DNA from: an uncultured Paracoccaceae bacterium
GTDB taxonomy: Bacteria > Pseudomonadota > Alphaproteobacteria > Rhodobacterales > Rhodobacteraceae
Reading direction: 5' to 3'
Length of the DNA stretch: 8,358 nucleotides
Assembly (NCBI GenBank): GCA_937916485.1
Contig: CALFSV010000095.1
Span: 1-8,358, forward strand
In this document: positions 1 to 6,163 of the stretch, one piece after another
Numbering within the stretch: the stretch's first letter is position 1
How the letters are laid out: the number at the start of each line of letters is the position of its first letter
Notes under the pieces: model-generated
Seen by the model: only the letters and a program-made list of their open reading frames with translations
What the model was told of the DNA's origin: nothing
Database searches by the model: none
Program-made: the position numbers and the translations under genes

Positions 1-79
1 CGCACAAAGGTTTTACTTAAGTCTCTTTTGAAGAGTCACTGATTTATCACACAGTGTTTTATCACACAGTGTGGCAGAG
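1..79. other. Left flank, no recognisable gene
   Basis: This stretch lies outside the left insertion element. One plus-strand frame is open from position 1 to a TGA at 40-42 and could be the last 13 codons of a gene entering from the left, but that is too short to identify. Nothing else coding is visible on either strand. The stretch ends in a 15-bp tandem duplication next to the element end. Confidence 0.4.
43..72. repeat. Two tandem copies of a 15-bp unit
   Basis: The unit TTTATCACACAGTGT occurs at 43-57 and again, identical, at 58-72. Each copy contains CACACAGTG, and in the second copy this extends to the odd-centred palindrome CACACAGTGTG (63-73). The pair ends 7 bp before the left IS end. 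It may be a slippage product, a protein-binding repeat, or a trace of repeated insertion and excision. The sequence does not decide between these. Confidence 0.7.
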
Positions 80-96
80 GGTGTTGTCAGACGAAT
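80..96 (+). repeat. Terminal inverted repeat, left copy, outer end
   Basis: GGTGTTGTCAGACGAAT pairs in inverted orientation with 313-329 (14 of 17 identical). It also matches the start of the right copy at 7971-7987 (16 of 17). This end lies downstream of the transposase stop codon. Confidence 0.8.
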
Positions 97-131
97 GAGA
101 ACTCGCATCGGATTGCAAGCGCAGCCTGAGC

Positions 132-272
132 CTATGCGCTCAATAATTGACGCCACTCAGTAAGAACGGTGATTCGATTGAACTTGAGCGGAAAACGAAC
201 ATAAAGCATCACAGCCAGGCGGATGATCTTAGAGATCGTTTTAAAGTACCTAAATGGGGAGTGTTTTGTCAT
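132..272 (-). pseudogene. IS6-type transposase remnant: N-terminus fused in frame to C-terminal tail (46 aa)
   Basis: The reading frame opens at ATG 272-270 and closes at TAG 134-132. It begins MTKHSPFRYF, continues with KIIRLAVMLYVRFPL, which matches the conserved N-terminal block of IS6-family transposases, and ends TEWRQLLSA, the C-terminal block also encoded in the right copy. IS6 transposases are usually about 230-240 residues, so roughly 190 residues, including all DDE catalytic residues, are gone. The deletion nevertheless left an uninterrupted frame, so a short peptide could in principle be made. It cannot be a catalytic transposase. Binding of element ends by the remaining N-terminal piece is conceivable but unsupported. 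Confidence 0.72.
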
Positions 273-312
273 ACGGAGAGACTACGAAACCGCACGACCC
301 GTCTCAAGTTAG

Positions 313-329
313 ATTTGTCTGACAGTACC
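313..329 (-). repeat. Terminal inverted repeat, left copy, inner end
   Basis: Read on the minus strand this is GGTACTGTCAGACAAAT, the partner of 80-96. It lies upstream of the transposase start. The element stops 7 bp before the stop codon of the hydrolase gene (337-339). Confidence 0.8.
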
Positions 330-336
330 ATTGTTT

Positions 337-2340
337 TTAAACAAACTCTCTTTCTACACGCCCCTTAAATTCCTTTGCAAAAAACTCTTCACCATTCAAA
401 TATGATTTAAGTGTATGCTTAGTATATAAATTTTCAACATCACAAGTCATTTCAGCCGTTACATGCGTACGCCACATCTGACCCATTCGCCCCCCAGTTT
501 GTTCCCACTCTGCTGTCGCTTTTGCCGAAGTTGGATCATCTGGGTGAATGTAAAAATTTTCTTTCATCCATGAACCGGAAATCAACCCGTGGGTTAAATC
601 TTTGTTCTCTCCGTTGTCAGCAAAAATTGAGGTCGTGACAATACCAGTCTTTACATCTGTTGCAGTGGCTCGGTCATAGGATGCTGGCCGCAACTCTTCC
701 GTCTTCCATGGTGGAGCGCCAACTGGCTCTTCGAATTCAATTTCATCACCAGTATTTGTAATCGGTCGCGAAGGAATTTCTATGGATCCATAATGAATGG
801 AAACTTCGGCTTTTTCTGGCGATGGCCAAATTTTTGGCCAATAGCAAGTTGAAACGGCGATCCGTAGCCTGTGATCGGCTGGAATGTTATATGCAATCTG
901 ATCTAAACTTAGTTGAACATCATACCTCTGGTGTGGAGATAACTCGCTCGGATGTTCATGGGATGTATGATGCGTGAGATTTAAAACACCATAAGTAATT
1001 AAAGCACTGGTTCCATCCGGTCGCAGATCGTTTAACCGAACGACTAACTGAGCTTTGGGCTTGTCTGAGGAAACATTCAAGCGAAGGATCGGTGCGCCAA
1101 TGATGTCAATGCTGTGATTTAAAGGTTCTCCATCAAAGCATGCGGAGGATGCGTCATCTAACGCTTGTTCGTCTGGCAATTCGGCTGCAAAGGCAAAAGG
1201 GAAGTATTCTCCGCTAGATTGGCCGCAATGTTCGGGAGATTTCACTTTGATTTCGAAATTGGTTGAGCTGTTGCATAAACCATCCGGACAAAGAAATAGC
1301 TTTTTTTTGTTGATGTTTGATGAAGGCCAATCTTGTTCCGAGATCCACCGACCGGGCCGTGTCTCATACCATCTTGCCGGGCTAACTGATTCCATGACAT
1401 AGGCGCGGTAATCTGGATCAGATTCTACGTGTGTTTCTATCCCTTTCAACCATTTGTCCCACCACCGCTTAGATTCTTGAAGAAACCCAATAGCTGGCTT
1501 TGGTCCCGCATAATGGGGATACTTATGGTTCCAAGGACCAACAATGCCTTTTACTGGCGAGGTTAGGTTTTCAACCAAATTGGCGATCGTATTGCGGTAT
1601 CCATCGTGCCATCCGCCCACGGATAAAACTGCGGCCTCTACGCGACTAAAATCCTCGCAAATGGAGCCATGTTTCCAGTAATCATCACGTTTTTGATGGC
1701 CTAACCAATCAATCCAATTGAAAGGTTGGTTCTCTAATCTGTTTTTCCAAATAGATGTCCATTTATCACCGACAATTTTCGGATCAGGTGGGCGTGAAGA
1801 ATAAGACATCATGTTCACTGACCAACCAAAATTCTCTAATAATAGGCTGCCCCCTTTAAAGTGAATGTCGTCCGCATAGCGATCAGCAGAAGAGCAGATC
1901 GTAATAACAGCTTTTAGAGCTGGTGGACGCAAGGCAGCAACTTGAAGCCCGTTAAATCCTCCCCAAGAGATGCCTTGCATGCCGACGTTTCCATTGCACC
2001 ATTTCTGGCGTGCAGCCCAAGCAATGACATCACATGCGTCTTGCAGTTCTTGTTTGGTGTATTCATCTGTCATTAGACCTTCTGATTCACCGTTTCCGCG
2101 CATATCTGTCCGAATGCAGCAGTAACCTTGGCCCGCCATCCAAGGGTGGCTAAACTGGTCCCGTACGATGGTACCATCACGTTTCCGATAAGGTAGATGT
2201 TCTAAAATCACCGGCACAGGGTTTCTAGCTGCATCTTCCGGCATCCAAACACGCGCGGATAATCGACAACCATCGGGCATCACAATGCCCATATCCTGAT
2301 GTTCTATAATTTTGCGTGGGAAAATGGTTTCGTATCTCAT
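337..2340 (-). CDS. CocE/NonD-family alpha/beta hydrolase (X-Pro dipeptidyl-peptidase-like, S15 superfamily)
   Basis: A 667-residue serine hydrolase expected to cut an ester or amide bond (acyl ester, peptide or amino-acid derivative). The substrate cannot be told from sequence. The N-terminal alpha/beta-hydrolase domain (about 10-285) shows LPYRK with Tyr51, aligned with the oxyanion Tyr of cocaine esterase; DMRGNGESEG; the nucleophile elbow GISWGG (Ser125); GWHDGY (Asp246); and GPWNH (His272), completing the triad. The jelly-roll X-Pro dipeptidyl-peptidase C-terminal domain follows (about 305-540), then a ~125-residue tail with FYIHPDDPTSA, also present in alphaproteobacterial relatives. 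No signal peptide is seen, so it is probably cytoplasmic. I chose ATG 2340, with a weak GGA 7 nt upstream; a TTG at 2352 would add four residues. It lies 74 nt downstream of the binding-protein gene, behind a strong terminator. The 3' end looks intact although an IS end lies 7 bp beyond it. Confidence 0.9.
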   Translation of the reverse strand: MRYETIFPRKIIEHQDMGIVMPDGCRLSARVWMPEDAARNPVPVILEHLPYRKRDGTIVRDQFSHPWMAGQGYCCIRTDMRGNGESEGLMTDEYTKQELQDACDVIAWAARQKWCNGNVGMQGISWGGFNGLQVAALRPPALKAVITICSSADRYADDIHFKGGSLLLENFGWSVNMMSYSSRPPDPKIVGDKWTSIWKNRLENQPFNWIDWLGHQKRDDYWKHGSICEDFSRVEAAVLSVGGWHDGYRNTIANLVENLTSPVKGIVGPWNHKYPHYAGPKPAIGFLQESKRWWDKWLKGIETHVESDPDYRAYVMESVSPARWYETRPGRWISEQDWPSSNINKKKLFLCPDGLCNSSTNFEIKVKSPEHCGQSSGEYFPFAFAAELPDEQALDDASSACFDGEPLNHSIDIIGAPILRLNVSSDKPKAQLVVRLNDLRPDGTSALITYGVLNLTHHTSHEHPSELSPHQRYDVQLSLDQIAYNIPADHRLRIAVSTCYWPKIWPSPEKAEVSIHYGSIEIPSRPITNTGDEIEFEEPVGAPPWKTEELRPASYDRATATDVKTGIVTTSIFADNGENKDLTHGLISGSWMKENFYIHPDDPTSAKATAEWEQTGGRMGQMWRTHVTAEMTCDVENLYTKHTLKSYLNGEEFFAKEFKGRVEREFV

Positions 2341-2352
2341 TTGATCATCCAA

Positions 2353-2388
2353 TTTTAAAAAAAGCGACCAACGATTTGGCCGCTTTTT
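2353..2388 (-). terminator. Rho-independent terminator after the solute-binding-protein gene
   Basis: On the minus strand, the arms 2388-2376 and 2371-2359 form a 13-bp stem with one G-U pair, closed by a 4-nt loop (2372-2375). The lower stem is A-U; the core is GCGGCCAA against UUGGUCGC. It runs into seven U residues (2363-2357). It starts 27 nt after the binding-protein stop and ends 12 nt before the hydrolase ATG. It should stop most binding-protein transcripts and leave the hydrolase dependent on read-through or on its own promoter. On the plus strand the stem has an A-C mismatch but also ends in a T run, so weaker two-way activity is possible. Confidence 0.85.
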
Positions 2389-2414
2389 CTAGCCACTTTA
2401 TCTGATTGGGGTCC

Positions 2415-4034
2415 TTACGCAAACCACCAACGTTCAGATACTTTGTTCCCATCGTTGATCCAATTCGCTGCAACATCTGGACCATGGGTCAATTTTTTGC
2501 TGTGTGCATGGATATAGTTTGCCCACATAGCAACTATCGCGCCACCATCATCGTGAAGCAAGCGTTGTGCTTCAAAATACTGACTGCGACGTTTGGCTTC
2601 GTCTGTCTCAGAACGGGCTTCGGTGATAACAGCGTTGAAACGATCTGCCGCTGGCGTATCTCTCCATGCTGTATCATTCCAGTTGTTGTCAGATGTATAA
2701 GCAGAAGAGTACATCCAGTCTTGGGTCGGACGACCACCCCAATAACAGGCACACCAGCCTTTTTTGTTCCAAACGTTTGACCAATAACCATCATTTGGTT
2801 CGCGGACCAATTCGATATCAATGCCTGCTTTCTTGGCAGAAGCAGCGATCAATTGGCCAGCATCTACGGCGCCTGGGAATGCAGCATCTGCAACAGAAAG
2901 CTGAATTGGGCCAGAGTGACCAGATTTTTTATAGTGTGCGGCCGCTTTTTCTGGATCGAATGTACGTTGAGCAATATCCGTGTTCAAGAATGGCATCGCC
3001 GCAGAAACTGGAATATCGTTTCCAACAACACCGTGGCCAAGAAGGATTTTTTCTACCAGTTCATCTCGATCAATAGCATATTTCAATGCCGTACGAAGTT
3101 CCGCATTACCAAATGGCTCTACATTAAGGCGCATAGGAAACGTATAGTGCTGGGTGCCTGTTGTTTCCAAGATATTCAGCGATGGAACACGGGCCAACAA
3201 ATCAACTGTTTTGGGATCAACATTGTCGATCAAGTCAACGTCTCCATTCATCACCGCCGATTGGCGGGCTGTTCCATCAAGAATTGAGATTATTTCGACT
3301 TCGTCGAAATGTGCATGTCCTTCTTTCCAATAGTTTGGATTCCGGATGAATGTAGACCGTACACCTGGCTCATACTTTTGCAGCATGTAGCCGCCAGTGC
3401 TATTATCTTGCTGCGTCGCGTCGACGTTTCCATCTCCATCAGATGCCATAATCATAAAGTGATAGTCGCTGACTATATATGGAAAATCAGCATTTCCACT
3501 TTCAAGTTCAAAGATTACTCGATGATCGCCATCTTTTTTAATCTCTTTAACTGATGTAATCAGACCTTTTGCGGCTGACTTAGTATCTTCGCCACGGCTA
3601 TAGTTGAATGTTGCGATAACATCATCTGCAGTCAAAGACTTTCCGCTGTGAAACGTAACGCCTTTTCGTAGGTTAAAAACCCAAGTTTTTGCACCAGCAG
3701 ACGCTTCCCAGCTTTCAGCTAGTTCTGGGCGTAATTTGCCGTTATTTCCAACTTCGGTAAGATGGTTGCCGCGCGTATAAAGAACATTTTGCGAGAAGCC
3801 GTTGGTTGATGTTGATGGATCAATCGTATCTGTCGTGCCGCCATACCCTGTCCCGTGACGTAGCTTGCCGCCTTTTACAGGCGTCATGGCCATTACGTCT
3901 GTTGCCATTGTCATAGCAGCTGGCAAGACAACGCCTGCCGCCAGCATTGAAGTAATAAATTGACGTCGGCCAATTCGACCACTGCCAAGTTTTTCTTTTT
4001 GATCTTTAATAAACGCCTTTTTCATGTTGCGCAT
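2415..4034 (-). CDS. ABC transporter solute-binding protein, family 5 (peptide/nickel type), Tat-exported
   Basis: A 539-residue periplasmic binding protein that captures solute for the divergently encoded permeases. The N-terminus has a twin-arginine motif, GRRQFIT (Arg23-Arg24), then a hydrophobic stretch and a likely cleavage after VMA (residue 49), so export of the folded protein is expected. The mature part follows the SBP_bac_5 (DppA/OppA) pattern: WVFNLRKGVTFHSGKSLTADDV, RNPNYW, LRTALKYAIDRDELVEKILLG and an aromatic-rich C-terminal lobe with WCACYW (Cys428, Cys430) and TQDWMYSSAY. Length is typical. The start at ATG 4034 is set by GGAGG at 4044-4040, 5 nt upstream; the next ATG (4025) would be too far from it. 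A strong terminator follows, as expected when a binding protein is made in excess over its permeases. The ligand may be a peptide, but this family also takes opines, sugars, nickel and other amines. Confidence 0.93.
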   Translation of the reverse strand: MRNMKKAFIKDQKEKLGSGRIGRRQFITSMLAAGVVLPAAMTMATDVMAMTPVKGGKLRHGTGYGGTTDTIDPSTSTNGFSQNVLYTRGNHLTEVGNNGKLRPELAESWEASAGAKTWVFNLRKGVTFHSGKSLTADDVIATFNYSRGEDTKSAAKGLITSVKEIKKDGDHRVIFELESGNADFPYIVSDYHFMIMASDGDGNVDATQQDNSTGGYMLQKYEPGVRSTFIRNPNYWKEGHAHFDEVEIISILDGTARQSAVMNGDVDLIDNVDPKTVDLLARVPSLNILETTGTQHYTFPMRLNVEPFGNAELRTALKYAIDRDELVEKILLGHGVVGNDIPVSAAMPFLNTDIAQRTFDPEKAAAHYKKSGHSGPIQLSVADAAFPGAVDAGQLIAASAKKAGIDIELVREPNDGYWSNVWNKKGWCACYWGGRPTQDWMYSSAYTSDNNWNDTAWRDTPAADRFNAVITEARSETDEAKRRSQYFEAQRLLHDDGGAIVAMWANYIHAHSKKLTHGPDVAANWINDGNKVSERWWFA

Positions 4035-4039
4035 TTTAT

Positions 4040-4044
4040 CCTCC
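4040..4044 (-). promoter_or_regulatory. Ribosome binding site of the binding-protein gene
   Basis: GGAGG on the minus strand, 5 nt before ATG 4034. It fixes the first of two nearby ATG codons as the start. Confidence 0.85.
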
Positions 4045-4130
4045 CAGATTTTGTATTTAATTATTATGTTGTTCTAGTTCAACACGAACACAGTTTAAAA
4101 GGAAGTAAATTTTCTGGTACAAGAAATTTG

Positions 4131-4142
4131 ATTTTGCAAAAT
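4131..4142. promoter_or_regulatory. Perfect 12-bp palindrome, operator candidate
   Basis: ATTTTGCAAAAT is its own reverse complement. A related box, TTTTGCGAAA, lies at 4164-4173, 32 bp away centre to centre, about three helical turns. Two similar boxes on one face of the helix in a divergent promoter region are compatible with binding of a dimeric regulator, but AT-rich palindromes also arise by chance. Confidence 0.4.
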
Positions 4143-4199
4143 TTTAAAAGCGTAAGCACGAGGTTTTGCGAAAGGCCCTTTACACTTAACATCTGGCTC

Positions 4200-4230
4200 G
4201 CTTAGCGTAATGCAAAAGAACTAAGCATTA
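4200..4230 (+). promoter_or_regulatory. Two interleaved inverted repeats in the permease leader
   Basis: GCTTAG (4200-4205) is complementary to CTAAGC (4221-4226), and TAATGC (4208-4213) is complementary to GCATTA (4225-4230). The right arms share bases 4225-4226, so in RNA the two hairpins exclude each other; in DNA they could be nested operator sites. They lie 32 bp before the TTG start and downstream of or overlapping the weak plus-strand promoter candidate. Confidence 0.4.
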
Positions 4231-4250
4231 GTTGCCAGTTTCGAGAGTTG

Positions 4251-4255
4251 GGAGG
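4251..4255 (+). promoter_or_regulatory. Ribosome binding site that decides a TTG start
   Basis: GGAGG lies 7 nt before TTG 4263 and no ATG is suitably placed nearby. An upstream in-frame TTG (4248) precedes this site and so cannot be served by it. Confidence 0.8.
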
Positions 4256-4262
4256 CACTCGT

Positions 4263-5234
4263 TTGAACCCAGTAATTACAACAATTGGACAGCGGCTAGG
4301 CCTTGGTATTTTAACCCTCTTTTTGGTTTCACTCATCATTTTTTCCGCTTTAACCATGCTTCCGGGCGATTTTGGTGAATCAGTTCTCGGCCAACAAGCC
4401 CTACCAGAAACTGTTGAAGCATTTCGCCGTGAATTGGGATTGGATAAACCCGCTTGGCAAAGATATCTTTCGTGGGTAGCTTCAGTGGCTCAAGGTGATT
4501 TAGGAACATCTTTTTCTGGCAGAGCTGCCTCTGGAAACGACAATTCTAGAATGGTAATTGACCTGGTGGCGCCTCGGCTAAAGAACACATTGTTTCTTGC
4601 AGGCGTGACGGCGGCAATTGCGGTACCGCTTTCTTTGTTTCTTGGTATTATGGCGGCATTAAAGCGCAATTCAATATATGACCGCACGGTCAATGCTGTA
4701 ACCTTAACAACAATTTCTTTCCCAGAATTTTTCCTAGCATATGTGCTGATTGTACTGATGGCTAAGTATTTCCCAACACTTGCAAATGTCACCGAAGATA
4801 TGCTCTTAGGCGAGCGTCTTTACAAAATCGCTTTGCCCTCATTGACCATGACCCTTGTAATTATCGCGCACATGATGCGCATGACGCGTGCCTCAATCAT
4901 CAATCTACTTTCCAGCCCTTATGTTGAAATGGCCCAACTAAAGGGCGTTTCAAAATCTAAAGTTATCTTGAAACACGTGATGCCCAATGCTTGGGCACCG
5001 ATCGCAACCGTTATTGCCTTCAATCTCGGGTATCTGGTGGTAGGTGTCGTCGTCGTCGAAGTTGTCTTCGTTTATCCAGGTATTGGTCAGTTGATGGTGG
5101 ACTCTGTGAGTTCTCGCGATATCCCAGTTGCCCAAGCCTGCGCCCTAATATTTGCAGCAACCTATATATTATTGAACTTGCTTGCCGACATTATCGGAAT
5201 TGTAACGAACCCAAGGCTTTTGCATCCAAGATGA
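4263..5234 (+). CDS. ABC transporter permease, DppB/OppB type
   Basis: A 323-residue inner-membrane permease subunit, one half of the translocation channel for the solute delivered by the binding protein. It starts at TTG with the sequence MNPVITTIGQRLGLGILTLF, the first membrane helix. The family pattern follows: ALTMLPGDF, a periplasmic loop with QGDLGTSF, about six membrane segments in all, and the cytoplasmic EAA loop beginning EMAQLKG (Glu222, Gly228) with MPNAWAPI, which docks on the ATPase. The C-terminus ends in DIIGIVTNPRLLHPR, usual for the family, and length is normal. Its stop overlaps the next gene's start in an ATGA (5231-5234), indicating translational coupling. The TTG start may keep synthesis low relative to the binding protein. 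Confidence 0.93.
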   Translation: MNPVITTIGQRLGLGILTLFLVSLIIFSALTMLPGDFGESVLGQQALPETVEAFRRELGLDKPAWQRYLSWVASVAQGDLGTSFSGRAASGNDNSRMVIDLVAPRLKNTLFLAGVTAAIAVPLSLFLGIMAALKRNSIYDRTVNAVTLTTISFPEFFLAYVLIVLMAKYFPTLANVTEDMLLGERLYKIALPSLTMTLVIIAHMMRMTRASIINLLSSPYVEMAQLKGVSKSKVILKHVMPNAWAPIATVIAFNLGYLVVGVVVVEVVFVYPGIGQLMVDSVSSRDIPVAQACALIFAATYILLNLLADIIGIVTNPRLLHPR

Positions 5235-6163
5235 ATAAAAAAACAAAATATTCAGCGGCAGGTGAGGTCGGCGATGTCCGCGTCAGACGTACACGTTGGG
5301 GACGCATGAAAATTACACTTAGCAAAGCACCAATTTCTGCATGGTTCGGAATGTTTGTTGTGGCTTGTTATGCGTTCGTGGCCGTCTTCGCACCATTATT
5401 GGCTCCCTTTGGTGAGGCAGAAATATTTGCCAAAGCCGATTTGCCCTGGGCTTGGCACGACGGAAACGCAAAACACTTCTTTGGAACAGATCAAATTGGC
5501 CGAGACACGCTCTCTCGTCTAATTTATGGTGCAAGAAATACAATTGGAATTGCGTTGGTGACAACCTGTTTATCATTCTTGATTGGTGGCTCTTTAGGTT
5601 TGATTGCGGCGATTAACCGTTCTTGGTTGGATCAGTTTTTAAGCCGCGGTATCGATGTTCTGATGTCTATACCCAGCCTTATTTTTGCGCTCATGTTGCT
5701 CAGCATTTTCGGCTCCTCAATTCCTTCATTGATCATGATTATTGCTGTACTTGATTCGACGCGCGTCTATCGTTTGACACGGTCAGTAGCTATCAATGTG
5801 GCCATCATGGATTACGTAGAAGCAGCGACACTTCGCGGAGAAGGGCTTGAGTGGATCATGCGTCGCGAAATCCTGCCTAATATTATGACACCGCTTGTTG
5901 CTGAATTTGGTTTAAGGTTTTCATTTGTTTTTTTAACGATTGCGGCCCTCTCTTTCCTTGGCCTTGGAATTCAACCTCCAACAGCAGATTGGGGCTCTAT
6001 GGTGCGTGATGGATCGCGGTTTATTCAATTTGTTGCATTCGATTGGACCCTTGCCTTGCCGTCATTGTTACCGGCTGGTGCTGTTGCGTTGCTAACGGTT
6101 GCTGTGAATTTTGTAGTCGATTGGTTCTTGCATATGACAAGTGGCTTACGTGATGAAATCTGA
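5231..6163 (+). CDS. ABC transporter permease, DppC/OppC type
   Basis: A 310-residue partner permease. It opens at ATG 5231 inside the ATGA overlap; the frame is also open further upstream, but that is antisense-like extension over the preceding gene. There is an ~28-residue basic cytoplasmic N-terminus, then the OppC N-terminal helix (about 37-56), HFFGTDQIGRDTLSRLIYGAR, the core membrane helices, the EAA loop EAATLRG (Glu197 to Gly203) with REILPNIM, and FLGLGIQPPTADWG near the C-terminus, all standard for DppC-like proteins. It is complete and of normal length. There is no strong ribosome site of its own (AAGG is about 14 nt away), so coupling to the preceding gene is likely. It overlaps the ATPase gene by 11 bp. 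Confidence 0.93.
   Translation: MNKKTKYSAAGEVGDVRVRRTRWGRMKITLSKAPISAWFGMFVVACYAFVAVFAPLLAPFGEAEIFAKADLPWAWHDGNAKHFFGTDQIGRDTLSRLIYGARNTIGIALVTTCLSFLIGGSLGLIAAINRSWLDQFLSRGIDVLMSIPSLIFALMLLSIFGSSIPSLIMIIAVLDSTRVYRLTRSVAINVAIMDYVEAATLRGEGLEWIMRREILPNIMTPLVAEFGLRFSFVFLTIAALSFLGLGIQPPTADWGSMVRDGSRFIQFVAFDWTLALPSLLPAGAVALLTVAVNFVVDWFLHMTSGLRDEI

Larger units (their letters stand above)
80..329 (-). mobile_element. Internally deleted IS6-family element, left copy (250 bp, MITE-like)
   Basis: The two ends are imperfect inverted repeats of about 17 bp. The left end reads GGTGTTGTCAGACGAAT (80-96). The right end, read on the minus strand from 329, is GGTACTGTCAGACAAAT (3 mismatches). Between them, minus-strand coding matches the first ~30 and last ~15 residues of an IS6-type transposase, with everything between deleted. 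Positions 80-160 match 7971-8051 of the right copy with about 5 mismatches, and 187-292 match 8253-8358 with about 10. The flanking octamers (72-79 TGGCAGAG, 330-337 ATTGTTTT) differ, so no target-site duplication is seen. The DDE core is absent, so the copy could move only with transposase supplied in trans. The family call rests on recalled IS6 protein motifs, not on a database match. Confidence 0.82.
4035..4262. promoter_or_regulatory. Divergent control region between binding protein and permease operon
   Basis: This 228-bp gene-free gap must hold both promoters. It is AT-rich. On the minus strand, TTGAAC (4082-4077) and TAAATA (4059-4054) lie 17 bp apart, and TTGTAC (4122-4117) and TTTAAA (4099-4094) also lie 17 bp apart. 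On the plus strand, TTTACA (4179-4184) and TAGCGT (4203-4208) lie 18 bp apart. All are weak matches to sigma70 boxes, so none can be called firmly. The imperfect dyad TTTCT-ggtaca-AGAAA (4111-4126) and the palindromes listed separately are operator candidates. No regulator gene is in the window. Confidence 0.5.

Noticed and set aside
147..368. Open frame of 73 codons on the plus strand
   Set aside because: It lies antisense to the transposase remnant of the left IS copy, crosses the element end and runs into the hydrolase 3' end. No family resemblance is visible.
2666..3287. Overlapping plus-strand open frames of 136 and 144 codons
   Set aside because: They are antisense to the binding-protein gene, whose protein has continuous family motifs across the same bases.
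3960..4205. Plus-strand open frame of 81 codons reaching into the divergent region
   Set aside because: It begins antisense to the Tat signal of the binding protein and ends in AT-rich promoter DNA. There is no ribosome site or family pattern.
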